The notes: generated by a model from the sequence alone, not told the origin. Positions 53,365 to 62,492 are shown, counted from the stretch's first letter. The stretch: DNA of 64,000 nt from JAFGXT01 sp963677165 (GCA_963677165.2 CAXXSX010000002.1:4154001-4218000), one strand, 5' to 3'. A program made the numbers and translations.

Positions 53365-54585
53365 TTATGCCAGGTGTACCTGCTTTCGTTCCGGGGTTCC
53401 TGACAGATTTTTTGTGACATTTTTCAATGACGGCAGATTACCGGCAAGCCCCAGCATCAGCCAGATCAGAGAAGAGGTTTCATCTTGTGACTGGCCGGAC
53501 CATAATTGTTCGAGACCTTCGACAATTTTAATTCTATCGCATCCAAAGCTCTGTCTAGCGGCCAGCAGAGCCCCCGCTATAAGGCGTTCTGGTACGATGC
53601 CCTGTTGAAGACAGAGTCTGATTGCACCGATAATCCGATCGTTCCAGCCTAATTTTCGTGCCGGATCACGTATGATTCTGTCCACGCTGTCGCGCAGTGT
53701 TCCCGACATCATTCTGGGAACAAGTTCATTTGCATAGTCGTCGAAGTTTTCGCGAGTAAAGAATTCGTCGTAGCCATTGAATTTTGCACACAGCGCGGCA
53801 CCGCATTCTTTTTTCAGGGCGGTAATTGTCTGTTGGATGATTTCCGGGAATTCCTTTACCTGATCCATATATTTACAGCCGTGTTCGGCGGCAAATATCG
53901 CCATCATGAAATGAGTAGCGTTGTGACCATACAGTTTAGCTTCTTCAAACGGGATCAGGTCTACTTTCGGATAGAGTCCGACTAGTCCGGCATTTTCTAT
54001 TCCCGGAGCAGATGAAGTATAGATCGTGTTGAACTCTTCGACCAGGTGTCCTCGGGATAATCCTGGCGCCAATGGCGGCAGTTCGGATTCCTCACTGCTG
54101 AATATCTTGCTCATTTTGCCGATTACGGTGTCAAGATAATATGTGGCAGGGAAATCTCCGATTGCCTTGCGTAATTCTTTGGCTGCTGTGGTACTGTTTT
54201 CCGCAGTGTAGAAGTATCGAGTCTGATTGGGGGCTGTGGAGAATGCGTCGCGCAGCCAGGGAGCGGCATATTTGTAAAACGATGTTGAGGGCAGGGCGGT
54301 ACATAGTGCGGTGGCCTGAGCTGCAGCTTTGATCAATTTGGGTAAATCTTCCTTATTGGACGGATTATAGATTTCAACCCGTTTATATGTATCCGTTATA
54401 ATAGAGTCTGTAGTGGCTGTGTTAACGGTTATACTGCCGGATTTTTCAACAGCTTCAACCAGTTCGGCATCAACGTCGGCAAGGATAATTCGATCATAGT
54501 TGCCGAGAAATGCTCCGCGGACAAAAATACCGGTTTGGATTGGACCAGCTCCTATTCCGATAAATATTTTTTCATTATTATTCAT
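53365..54585 (-). CDS. Mannitol dehydrogenase-like oxidoreductase
   Basis: This is a 406-aa polyol-specific long-chain dehydrogenase. The N-terminal Rossmann motif is IGIGAGPIQTGIFVRGAFLG; ENSTTAA, GHNATHFMM and RDPARKLGWNDRIIGAIRLC align with the conserved segments of mannitol-1-phosphate 5-dehydrogenase. The family Lys/Asn region is altered compared with MtlD, so substrate could be another hexitol or pentitol. It follows the PfkB gene by 7 bp in an operon with D-lyxose isomerase. Confidence 0.72.
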   Translation of the reverse strand: MNNNEKIFIGIGAGPIQTGIFVRGAFLGNYDRIILADVDAELVEAVEKSGSITVNTATTDSIITDTYKRVEIYNPSNKEDLPKLIKAAAQATALCTALPSTSFYKYAAPWLRDAFSTAPNQTRYFYTAENSTTAAKELRKAIGDFPATYYLDTVIGKMSKIFSSEESELPPLAPGLSRGHLVEEFNTIYTSSAPGIENAGLVGLYPKVDLIPFEEAKLYGHNATHFMMAIFAAEHGCKYMDQVKEFPEIIQQTITALKKECGAALCAKFNGYDEFFTRENFDDYANELVPRMMSGTLRDSVDRIIRDPARKLGWNDRIIGAIRLCLQQGIVPERLIAGALLAARQSFGCDRIKIVEGLEQLWSGQSQDETSSLIWLMLGLAGNLPSLKNVTKNLSGTPERKQVHLA

Positions 54586-54592
54586 TGCAGTT

Positions 54593-55609
54593 TTACTCCA
54601 GAGGTTTCAGATTACAGGTTGCCAGATAGTCATTCATTTGTTTTAAGGAGGGAGCTCCGCCGGTGGCGGTTGCTGAATGCAGATTAAACCATGCTGCCGC
54701 GGATGCGATTTTCAGTGACTCGATTATGCTGAGATTTTCATGTAAACCGTACACGATTCCAGAGCAGAATGCATCTCCCGCTCCAACACTGCCGACAATG
54801 TCTTTGCGGTCAAGTTCGCACGATTCCAGAGCGTGAACCGTTCCATCTTTCTCTACGGCAAGGGCACCTTCCGGAAAATGGATTACAATCAGTTCCCGGA
54901 CTCCGTTGTCCAATAGATTATTTGCCGCAGTTTTTAATGCGTCCAAATCCGGTGTGCCGTCGTTGCGACGTACTTTGATCCCACAACTGCTGCCTGCCTC
55001 AACTTCGTTTATTACCAGACAGTCGATATATTTCAGGGCAGGAGGAATGATACGGCTGAATTTTTTACTGTCTTCGGAAACGATATCAACTACTGTTTTG
55101 TATTGGCGGCAACTCATCAATTCAAGTACTTTTGCCCCCACTGTTCCGAACTCAGCATCCGGTTGGTCTAGTCCGTCAAGCAGCAGTAAGTAACCTAAAT
55201 AGAATATTTTTGCATTTACGTCTAATGATTCGAAATGATCAAAAGATAATCCTGCGTTGGCACCCCGATTGTGAAAGAAGGTACGCCGACCGGTTCCGGT
55301 TACCGTCATGACATCTGTAAAAGAAGTCGGGCTGCTGTCACTCCGATGCATGAAGCCATCGGCAATATTGTGTTTTTCCAATTCGTCGATCAGATAGTCA
55401 CCTTCCGCATCGTGTCCGACCATGCCGCAGGCGAATAACGGGATATCGCAATTCATCGCGGCAATATCAAAAAGTACGTTACAGGGCCCGCCGCCGCCCC
55501 CTATTTCCTGACCGGTAATGTTGCACAGCTCACCTTCTTCCGGCCAGCGGTCGATGTGTTTTACCCGGTCAACGATCCAGTTGCCCGCGCCAATAATTCC
55601 TTTTCTCAT
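54593..55609 (-). CDS. PfkB-family sugar kinase
   Basis: This is a 338-aa ribokinase-fold kinase. The N-terminal sugar-binding glycines (EIGGGGGPCNVLFDIA) and the C-terminal anion hole VGAGDAFCSGIVYG are intact. It lies 3 bp after the lyxose isomerase gene, so the likely substrate is the ketose made there, D-xylulose or D-fructose; this is inferred from context. Confidence 0.9.
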   Translation of the reverse strand: MRKGIIGAGNWIVDRVKHIDRWPEEGELCNITGQEIGGGGGPCNVLFDIAAMNCDIPLFACGMVGHDAEGDYLIDELEKHNIADGFMHRSDSSPTSFTDVMTVTGTGRRTFFHNRGANAGLSFDHFESLDVNAKIFYLGYLLLLDGLDQPDAEFGTVGAKVLELMSCRQYKTVVDIVSEDSKKFSRIIPPALKYIDCLVINEVEAGSSCGIKVRRNDGTPDLDALKTAANNLLDNGVRELIVIHFPEGALAVEKDGTVHALESCELDRKDIVGSVGAGDAFCSGIVYGLHENLSIIESLKIASAAAWFNLHSATATGGAPSLKQMNDYLATCNLKPLE

Positions 55610-55612
55610 ATA

Positions 55613-56299
55613 TCAATTCTCCTTCAGGTAATTAGTGTAATCTGAGGCCAGCAGGTAACGCGGTGCCTCATCTTCTTCGATGGGATCAAAACGCGGAAAA
55701 CCGTCTACGAAACAATTGTCGGTTGAGTCATCATTTACCATGGAGACTTCTCCAACCATAACGGGACCGCAACCGGATTCGCCATAGAAACGATGAGCGG
55801 TATAAGGTTCGAAACATACGCTTTCGCCAGGATGAAGGACCAGCTTATCGCCAGGGGAGCAGTTACGCAGTTGACCGTCGATACTGATCGAAAACGGCTG
55901 GTCAGAAATTTTGTCGTTTTTATCGGCCTTCCATACTTCAATAATCAGATTTCCGCCGCCGCGGTTGATAATATCTTCACGTTTGTGCCAGTGAAAATGG
56001 CGAGGCGTGATCTGATTTTCCAGAACCATCATATTTTTTTCAGCATAGGGTTTCAGGTATTTGTCAGAATCGACTTTGCCGTTTCTTAAGGTAAAAAGGA
56101 GCAGGCCGGTCGAGCAGAAATCTCCGGTGCCGAATGAAGTTACATCCCAGCCTAACTGCAGATCGAAGATTTCTTCGCAATTTGAGGCTTGTTTCCAGTC
56201 ATCAATGCCGTAGAAGGCAAATGGGGGAAGCACAAATCCATTGCTGTGGAAAAAATCCATTCCTGATTGAATATGTTGATTAATTTCTGAACGTTTCAT
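55613..56299 (-). CDS. D-lyxose ketol-isomerase
   Basis: This is a 228-aa cupin isomerase of the YdaE / EcSI type that interconverts D-lyxose with D-xylulose (some also use D-mannose and D-fructose). Metal ligands are visible in RHFHWHKREDIINRGGGNL (two His and a Glu) and TAHRFYGE (His). FTLRNG and GDKLVLHPGESVCFEPYTAH are family segments. It is the first gene of a minus-strand operon and divergent from an AraC gene 121 bp away. Confidence 0.9.
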   Translation of the reverse strand: MKRSEINQHIQSGMDFFHSNGFVLPPFAFYGIDDWKQASNCEEIFDLQLGWDVTSFGTGDFCSTGLLLFTLRNGKVDSDKYLKPYAEKNMMVLENQITPRHFHWHKREDIINRGGGNLIIEVWKADKNDKISDQPFSISIDGQLRNCSPGDKLVLHPGESVCFEPYTAHRFYGESGCGPVMVGEVSMVNDDSTDNCFVDGFPRFDPIEEDEAPRYLLASDYTNYLKEN

Positions 56300-56420
56300 T
56301 TAATTCCCTGTTAGTTCTTTTGTGTTTGATTGATTAATTTTGTATCATTGTTGTAAATATAATGAAAAATTAAGTATAATCTCTTGAAAAATATACCAAA
56401 AGTGATACTTTTTTAATATT

Positions 56421-57284
56421 ATGAGATATCATTATGAAAAAGTATTGCCTGGTGAAGGGCGTTCGTTCAAAACCGAGAATGTAAGAGGCCCGGTAGTGGA
56501 TTGTGTTTTTCATGTTCATCCGGAGTTTGAATTGACTTATGTTGAGTCGAGTTTCGGGGTAAGATTTATCGGCGATAACATCGGGGAGTTTGGAGAAGAT
56601 GATTTAGTGCTGGTAGGTAAAATGCTGCCGCATCATTATTTTAATTCTCCGAATGATAGCCGGGGGCCGATTTGGAGTCGGTTGAAAGTGATCAAGTTCC
56701 GAGAAGATTTTGCGGGACGTGATTTGTTCTGTATTAAAGAGTTCTATGGAATACAGCGAATGCTTGATGATGCCGCTCACGGACTGGTGTTTGCTCCGAA
56801 TACGGCCCGGTCAGTCAGGCCGTTTATCTATCGTTTGTTTGAGACGGACGGGGCGATGCGGGTTATTATGTTTCTTGAGTTACTGTCGCGCTTGGCGGCT
56901 GCCGGTTATACTCAGTTGTCCACCAACATCATTAAGTCAGAAGCGATGGCGGTTGACGATCGTCTTAACCGGGTACTGGAATATATTCACTCGAGGTTGA
57001 GTATAAATGCGAGTTTATCGCTGGCCGGAGCATCGAAAACGGCGTGTATGACGCCGCAGGCCTTCAGTCAGTATTTTCATCGGATTACACGGCGGCGGTT
57101 TATTGATTATGTGAATGAATTGAAAATTGGCCGTGCATGCGGATTGCTGGCGGATACGAACTTGACGATTATGGAGATATCGACGGATTCCGGATATAAC
57201 AATTTATCAAATTTCAACCGTCATTTCCGGAAGCTGAAAGGCATATCGCCGAGGGAATATCGGAACAAATACAGGTTGAGCTAA
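56421..57284 (+). CDS. AraC-family transcriptional regulator (sugar operon)
   Basis: This is a 287-aa regulator with an N-terminal cupin (PVVDCVFHVHPEFELTYVES) and two C-terminal helix-turn-helix motifs (SLAGASKTACMTPQAFSQYF and IMEISTDSGYNNLSNFNRHF) ending GISPREYRNKYRLS. It is divergent from the lyxose isomerase operon and is its probable regulator. The intergenic DNA has inverted GTATCA / TGATAC half-sites that could be operators, though this is weak. Confidence 0.92.
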   Translation: MRYHYEKVLPGEGRSFKTENVRGPVVDCVFHVHPEFELTYVESSFGVRFIGDNIGEFGEDDLVLVGKMLPHHYFNSPNDSRGPIWSRLKVIKFREDFAGRDLFCIKEFYGIQRMLDDAAHGLVFAPNTARSVRPFIYRLFETDGAMRVIMFLELLSRLAAAGYTQLSTNIIKSEAMAVDDRLNRVLEYIHSRLSINASLSLAGASKTACMTPQAFSQYFHRITRRRFIDYVNELKIGRACGLLADTNLTIMEISTDSGYNNLSNFNRHFRKLKGISPREYRNKYRLS

Positions 57285-57378
57285 AAGAAGGTAAAAAAGA
57301 TTACTCGTATTTACGGCGTAAGTCTTTGCAATTTGCGGCATGTCGTATAGATTAATGATTTTGCGGAAAAATATATTA

Positions 57379-57406
57379 TCGCGTCTTCACTGCTATTATG
57401 ACGCGA
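57379..57406. promoter_or_regulatory. Inverted repeat upstream of grpE
   Basis: TCGCGTC-N14-GACGCGA lies 45 bp before the grpE start in AT-rich promoter DNA. It is not a CIRCE element (no TTAGCACTC). It may be an operator for a heat-shock regulator. Confidence 0.45.
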
Positions 57407-57451
57407 ATTTTTCAATATAATTTTTATAAATAAAACAGGAGATAACAGATA

Positions 57452-58021
57452 ATGGCTAAGAAGAAAACAGAAAAGCCGGAAGCTGCCAAGGATCCGGAAG
57501 TTGTAGATTCTGTTGAAGAAGCGGAACTCGAAAATCCCGAGGTTGCTGTAGAAGAGCTTTCAGAGACGGAAAAATTACAGCAGGATCTTGCGGATGCCAA
57601 TGACAAGCTGTTGCGTATGCATGCAGAATTTGACAATTTCCGCAAGCGTTCATTCAAGGATCTTGCGCACGGCAGAACAATGGCTCAGATTGATACGGTT
57701 ATGCCTTTCCTGCAGGTGTTTGATCATTTCAGCATGGCGATGAAGTCCGCTGAGGTTTCCGATAATATTGAGGCCCTGAAACAGGGACTCGATATGATCC
57801 TTAACGAATACAATAAAGCTTTTGAGGATTTGGGGATCATCAAGTTGGATGCCGTTGGCCAGAAATTTGATCCGAACCTGCATGAAGCGATGGCGAATGA
57901 AGCGTCTGATGAGGTTCCGGAAGGAACGGTTATTCAACAGTGGAGTTGTGGATATAAAATGGGTGAACGTTTGCTTAAGCCTGCCCGCGTGGTTGTCAGC
58001 AGCGGACCTGCGGATAAATAA
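57452..58021 (+). CDS. grpE: GrpE nucleotide exchange factor
   Basis: GrpE releases ADP from DnaK. The 189-aa protein has an acidic Glu-rich N-terminus, then a long coiled coil (LQQDLADANDKLLRMHAEFD, NFRKR) and the C-terminal beta domain (DPNLHEAMANE...GYKMGERLLKPARVVVSSG). An AGGAG site 9 bp upstream supports the ATG. dnaJ follows 14 bp later; dnaK is not adjacent. Confidence 0.95.
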   Translation: MAKKKTEKPEAAKDPEVVDSVEEAELENPEVAVEELSETEKLQQDLADANDKLLRMHAEFDNFRKRSFKDLAHGRTMAQIDTVMPFLQVFDHFSMAMKSAEVSDNIEALKQGLDMILNEYNKAFEDLGIIKLDAVGQKFDPNLHEAMANEASDEVPEGTVIQQWSCGYKMGERLLKPARVVVSSGPADK

Positions 58022-58035
58022 GCGAGGTATCAGCA

Positions 58036-59202
58036 ATGGCTCAAGACTATTATGATTTGTTAGGAGTTTCAAAGTCGGCTTCAGCGGCTGAAATCAAGAA
58101 GGCCTATCGTAAGCTGGCTGTGAAATACCATCCGGATAAAAACCCCGGAAATAAGGAAGCGGAAGAAAAGTTCAAAGAAATCTCTCAGGCATATGAAGTA
58201 CTCAGCGATTCGTCTAAGAAAGCTCAGTATGATCAGTTTGGGCATGACGCTTTCACCCGTGCCGGACGCGGAGGCGGCGGAGGCGGCGGTTTCGGTGGCT
58301 TCCACGATCCGTTCGATATTTTCAGTCAGGTGTTCGGCGGAGGCGGCGGAGGCGGCGGCAGCAGTTTCTTCGAAGATTTGTTTGGCGGTGGTTCGTCGCG
58401 TCGTAATCCGAATGGCCGTGAAGATGGCTCTGATTTGCGTTATGATATGGAGATTGACTTTGAGGATGCCGTTTACGGTGCAGATAAAAAAATAAAAATT
58501 CCTCGCATGGAAACTTGTGATAAATGTAAAGGAAACGGTTGTGCTCCCGGTACATCCAAGTCCACGTGTTCTCGTTGTAACGGAACCGGACAGATTTCTA
58601 TGACGCAGGGCTTTTTCAGTGTAAGACAGGCTTGTCCTACATGTAATGGAACTGGACAGATGATTTCCAAGCCATGCCCGAAATGTCATGGTGAAGGTGT
58701 GGTCCGTGTTGAAAAGACTCTCCAGATTCATATTCCGCCGGGAGTCGATACCGGTTCGCGTCTCCGGGTTTCAGGAGAAGGCGAGGGCGGTCGAAATGGT
58801 GGACGCACTGGAGACCTGTATGTGGTGATCCATGTCCGGCAGCATGACGTATTCAAGCGCGAAGGCAGCGATATTCTCTGTGAAGTGCCGATTGACTTTG
58901 TGACTGCGGCGCTTGGCGGCGTAGTTGAAGTTCCTACCATCAGCGGCAAAGCCAAGATGAAAGTACCGGAAGGTACTCAGAGCGGTACTGTTCTGCGTTT
59001 GAAGGGAAAAGGAGTACCATCGTTACGCGGTGGTTATCGTGGTGATCAACATGTGAAGATTTTTGTTGAAGTTCCAAAGAATCTCAAACGAGAACAGAAG
59101 GAGATTCTTCAGAAATTTCGTACTGCGTGCGGAGAAGAAAAAGTACATCCCATGCGTGATTCGTTTCTGGAACGTGCCAAACGATTTTTTGGCGGACAAT
59201 AG
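58036..59202 (+). CDS. dnaJ: Chaperone protein DnaJ
   Basis: This is the full-length type A DnaJ, 388 aa. The J-domain carries HPD (VKYHPDKNPGNKEAEEKF). A long Gly/Phe-rich segment follows (GGGGGGGFGGFHDPF...). Four zinc motifs CxxCxGxG lie near residues 160-220 (CDKCKGNG, CSRCNGTG, CPTCNGTG, CPKCHGEG). The C-terminal substrate and dimer domains are intact. It is translated with grpE. Confidence 0.97.
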   Translation: MAQDYYDLLGVSKSASAAEIKKAYRKLAVKYHPDKNPGNKEAEEKFKEISQAYEVLSDSSKKAQYDQFGHDAFTRAGRGGGGGGGFGGFHDPFDIFSQVFGGGGGGGGSSFFEDLFGGGSSRRNPNGREDGSDLRYDMEIDFEDAVYGADKKIKIPRMETCDKCKGNGCAPGTSKSTCSRCNGTGQISMTQGFFSVRQACPTCNGTGQMISKPCPKCHGEGVVRVEKTLQIHIPPGVDTGSRLRVSGEGEGGRNGGRTGDLYVVIHVRQHDVFKREGSDILCEVPIDFVTAALGGVVEVPTISGKAKMKVPEGTQSGTVLRLKGKGVPSLRGGYRGDQHVKIFVEVPKNLKREQKEILQKFRTACGEEKVHPMRDSFLERAKRFFGGQ

Positions 59203-59310
59203 CGGATAACCTCTACTGGCGGATACTGCTTTAAACTCCCGTTGCTGACGTTTTTGGCTGAAGCTGGGAATTTGAGAGTGAATAAAAATATATTGATATG
59301 TGGAGCATAA

Positions 59311-59784
59311 ATGGCTAAAAGCAAGTCAAAAGACAACTCGAATATCATTGCGCGCAACAAGAAAGCGTTTCACGACTATACCATTCTGGATAAGTTTGAA
59401 GCGGGGATCGAGTTGCGTGGAACCGAAGTAAAGAGCTGCCGCAATCATCAGGTCAGTCTGGTCGATGCTTATGTGAAGATCGAGAAAGGCGAGGCCTGGC
59501 TTCTTAACGCCCATATCGCCCAATATGAATTCGGCAATATCTTTAATCATAAAGCGAAAGGCACTCGTCGTCTTCTGCTTCACAAGCGCGAGATTCTTAA
59601 ATTGGCGATCAAAACAAAAGAAGGCAGCTGCACAATTGTTCCGCTGATGTTCTATTTTAAGAATGGCAAGGTCAAGGTCCAAATTGCTATGGCGAAAGGA
59701 AAGACCCATGCCGATAAACGCGATACTCTTCGCAAGCGCCAGGATGATATGGACGCCAGACGAATGATGGGAACGCGACGCTGA
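59311..59784 (+). CDS. smpB: SsrA-binding protein
   Basis: SmpB binds tmRNA and places it in stalled ribosomes. Length 157 aa is typical. Signatures: IIARNKKAFHDYTILDKFEA, GIELRGTEVKSCR, VDAYVKIEKGEAWLLNAHIA, and a basic C-terminal tail (ADKRDTLRKRQDDMDARRMM). GGAG lies 5 bp before the ATG. No tmRNA gene was seen in the window. It converges on the AraC gene. Confidence 0.97.
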   Translation: MAKSKSKDNSNIIARNKKAFHDYTILDKFEAGIELRGTEVKSCRNHQVSLVDAYVKIEKGEAWLLNAHIAQYEFGNIFNHKAKGTRRLLLHKREILKLAIKTKEGSCTIVPLMFYFKNGKVKVQIAMAKGKTHADKRDTLRKRQDDMDARRMMGTRR

Positions 59785-59787
59785 TTT

Positions 59788-60663
59788 CTACCGGTGTTTC
59801 TGTCTGAATTGTTCCGGGGTCATTTGAAAGAACTTCTGGAATGACGTGCAGAAATAACTGGTGGAATTGAATCCTGACTTTTCGGCCACTTTGTCGAGAT
59901 TGTAATCATATCGCATCAACAGTCGTGCTGAGTTGAGGATTCGCAGGCGCTGGAGATAGACATTGGGTTTCTGTCCGGTTTCTTTCTGAAAAATGCGACG
60001 GAATTGTACCGCTTTCAGATTAATGGATTCAGCAATGTCCTCAATACTTATATTGGCACTCAGGTTTTTGTGCATAAAGACACAAGCTTGCTCAATTCGT
60101 GGAGAGAGTAGCAGCAAATCCTTATTGATATAGGTTCCGGCAGTAACCGCATCAATAATAACACTTCTTAGAATATCGGCAGCGTAAGAGAACGCCAGAT
60201 TGGTATTGCGGTTCCGCATGGCTATAGCCTGATATAGCTGTTTGATGATCGCTTCCGGGTTAATCAGTTGCTGAAATGGTGAATTAAATCCGCTAAAAAT
60301 ATTCCGCTGATATGGATACAATGGCAGTATGTGCAGGATAATGTTGCTCCAGACGGAATAGTCGCCATGCAGGTAAAATGAGTGCGTTATGTGTTCGGGA
60401 ATAAAAACGCAGTCGCCTCGTCTGAGAATATTTGCCGTGCCATCAACCGAAATTTCAAACTCTCCTTCAAGTGGTAAGAAGATCAGATTGTCATTTATTT
60501 GCCGTGGCGGAACCTGCCAGGGCTTTCGATAGTTCCAGAGTGACGCGTTCAATACAATGAATTGCTGAGCTGATAAAAAACGTTCCATCAGGATCATTTT
60601 TTTTTCCGGTATGAGATCGGTTAACCGGTTTTTTTCTTCATTGCCGTATTTACTGTTATTCAT
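59788..60663 (-). CDS. AraC-family transcriptional regulator (glycan locus)
   Basis: This is a 291-aa regulator with an N-terminal cupin (LEGEFEISVDGTANILRRGD) and the C-terminal AraC double HTH (ISIEDIAESINLKAVQFRRI; KVAEKSGFNSTSYFCTSFQK). It is divergent from the sialidase-like gene, with 109 bp of AT-rich DNA between, and likely controls it. Confidence 0.92.
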   Translation of the reverse strand: MNNSKYGNEEKNRLTDLIPEKKMILMERFLSAQQFIVLNASLWNYRKPWQVPPRQINDNLIFLPLEGEFEISVDGTANILRRGDCVFIPEHITHSFYLHGDYSVWSNIILHILPLYPYQRNIFSGFNSPFQQLINPEAIIKQLYQAIAMRNRNTNLAFSYAADILRSVIIDAVTAGTYINKDLLLLSPRIEQACVFMHKNLSANISIEDIAESINLKAVQFRRIFQKETGQKPNVYLQRLRILNSARLLMRYDYNLDKVAEKSGFNSTSYFCTSFQKFFQMTPEQFRQKHR

Positions 60664-60772
60664 GGATGAGTATCGAAAATTTAAATATTATACTTTTTAT
60701 TATTATTGTGGTATAGTGTATTATGCTTTATTATTTAAATATCGTGTTAAATAAATAAAGGATTATAACACA

Positions 60773-61912
60773 ATGAACGACAAATGTCCAATTGAAATAG
60801 TAACTTCTCCCGGAGAAGAGTTTTCAACGAAATACCGTTTCTGGCAGGGATGTCCGACCATACAGGTTACTCCTGGAGGTCGGCTATGGGCCGGATGGTA
60901 TTCCGGTGGGACGATTGAACCATCCACGCGAAATTACAATCTATTGGTGAAGAGTGATGACGGTGGATTGTCATGGAGTGAACCGGAACTGGTTATCCTC
61001 AGTAATAAAGAAGCGATGATCCTTGCCATTGATATTCAGTTATGGATGGATCCGGATAATCAGATGTGGGTATTCTGGGTTCAGCGTGACTTTCATTTTG
61101 AGAAGAAAGATACTTCTCACTTATCCACCTGGGCTGTGACTTGTGATAACCCCGATGCGGATCAGCCGGTCTGGAGTGAACCTCGCTTTGTTGCTCCCGG
61201 TTTTCTGCGTTGCCGTCCAACTGTGTTATCGGATGGACGTTATATGCTGTGTTCTTATGACTGGGCCTATGACTGCTATTCTTATTCTGAATCTTCCGAT
61301 AAGGGCGTCACATGGGAACGGAGGCATGGTGGAAAGAAAATTCAGACCGATTTCGATGAAAGCATGATTTTTGAACAGAATGATGGTATCCTGCGATTGC
61401 TGGCGCGGTCACAAAAGTATTTCCTGGCTGAATCATATTCCTATGATGGCGGAAAATCTTGGACCGACGGCTCATTAAGTAATATTGTGTCCTGCGCTAC
61501 TCGCTTTTTTATTCGCAGGCTGCCTTCTGGCAAGGTCCTTCTTGTCCATAATAATTGTCCGGATAAACGGATCAATATGACAGTTGCGCTTTCTGAGGAC
61601 GATGGAAAAAGCTGGCAGCATTTACTATTGCTTGACTCCGCCGAATTTTCCGGAAATATTTCTTATCCCGATGTTTCCTGGGATAATGATGGCAATATCT
61701 ATATTGTGCATGATAACGGACGTAATACTTTCAAGGAAATTCTGCTTTCAAAAGTTACCGAGGAAGACATTATGGTTGGAAAGCTGGTGAATCACGGTTC
61801 GTTTCTGAAAAACATCATTTCCAAGGCTCCCGGCAAGCCATACGACCAGTCGGTCTATGATCAGATGAAAGCCGAAGAAGATGAGTTCTTTGGCTCAATC
61901 GGCTGGAGGTAA
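60773..61912 (+). CDS. Sialidase-like (BNR-repeat) protein
   Basis: This is a 379-aa six-bladed beta-propeller protein of the GH33-like sialidase superfamily. Four Asp boxes (SxDxGxxW) are visible: SDDGGLSW, SSDKGVTW, SYDGGKSW, SEDDGKSW. There is no signal peptide (MNDKCPIEIVTSPGEEF), so it is probably cytoplasmic and may act on imported glycan fragments or be a non-sialidase propeller hydrolase. The catalytic Tyr/Glu and Arg triad could not be confirmed. It lies divergently beside an AraC regulator. Confidence 0.8.
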   Translation: MNDKCPIEIVTSPGEEFSTKYRFWQGCPTIQVTPGGRLWAGWYSGGTIEPSTRNYNLLVKSDDGGLSWSEPELVILSNKEAMILAIDIQLWMDPDNQMWVFWVQRDFHFEKKDTSHLSTWAVTCDNPDADQPVWSEPRFVAPGFLRCRPTVLSDGRYMLCSYDWAYDCYSYSESSDKGVTWERRHGGKKIQTDFDESMIFEQNDGILRLLARSQKYFLAESYSYDGGKSWTDGSLSNIVSCATRFFIRRLPSGKVLLVHNNCPDKRINMTVALSEDDGKSWQHLLLLDSAEFSGNISYPDVSWDNDGNIYIVHDNGRNTFKEILLSKVTEEDIMVGKLVNHGSFLKNIISKAPGKPYDQSVYDQMKAEEDEFFGSIGWR

Positions 61913-61932
61913 GCCGTACACGGATCGTGTTA

Positions 61933-61975
61933 AAACCTCCCGTTCCCAAGTCTTTGGAAACGGGAAGTTTCTTTT
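61933..61975 (+). terminator. Terminator after the sialidase-like gene
   Basis: A stem of about 15 bp with two mismatches (AAACCTCCCGTTCCC paired with GGAAACGGGAAGTTT) is followed by CTTTTATTG. Confidence 0.75.
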
Positions 61976-62076
61976 ATTGTCCGTAGATGCATGGTGGCGG
62001 AGAACTTCCGCAGGCAATTACAGGCAATTAATTGCTTCAAACTCCGGTAGCGGGTTAGTACGGCTGGCAGCGAAGT

Positions 62077-62093
62077 ACCGTCCTGCGGACGGT
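62077..62093. repeat. Short perfect hairpin in a GC-rich repeat-like stretch
   Basis: ACCGTCC pairs with GGACGGT around TGC. The GC-rich 62040-62120 segment is unlike the AT-rich DNA around it and shares the hairpin style of the REP units. The gap 61913-62485 holds no supportable gene. Confidence 0.4.
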
Positions 62094-62164
62094 GGCTCTA
62101 GGCTTCGCCGTCGCCGGGGAAATGAAAACGCTTTTATGGTAGAAGTGTAAAACATAGACACTAA

Positions 62165-62431
62165 TGTCCTGTCAAAGCTGAAATATCGCAAAAACAAGTT
62201 CGATTGTAGATTGGATTTTGTTTTTTCGACCGAGAGAAAATATGAATATTTTCCGAAGGAGAAAAGGCAAAATACAACTGCAAGAAACTTGCCGCGAAGC
62301 GGTTGCGATTTTTTAAGCTTGACTTCGTACCCTTCAAGAATCTTCGATACCTCGGTATTGGCGATCTTTCAGAATACGAATCAATCTCAAAATCTTCGCA
62401 TTTTTTGCGAAATTACAGCGTTGACTGGACA
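62165..62431. mobile_element. MITE-like element with 30-bp terminal inverted repeats
   Basis: The left end TGTCCTGTCAAAGCTGAAAT (continuing ATCGCAAAAA) matches the reverse complement of the right end at 26 of 30 positions. CTAA flanks both sides (62161-62164 and 62432-62435), which fits a 4-bp target duplication. The 207-bp interior has no convincing gene, so it would need a transposase elsewhere. The insertion lies at the edge of the gene-end repeat at 62434. Confidence 0.7.
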
Positions 62432-62433
62432 CT

Positions 62434-62492
62434 AAGCTTTTACCAAAAGCGTTTCCAATATCTCATATGCCTGTACCGAGGTAGTTCATTTC
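62434..62492 (-). repeat. 3'-end repeat element (copy 2)
   Basis: Matches 5648-5707, including the GCTTTT-ACC-AAAAGC hairpin and the bases around the stop codon of the minus-strand gene. Confidence 0.65.

Noticed and set aside
57285..57451. CIRCE element before grpE
   Set aside because: No TTAGCACTC / GAGTGCTAA pair is present; only the unrelated TCGCGTC/GACGCGA repeat.
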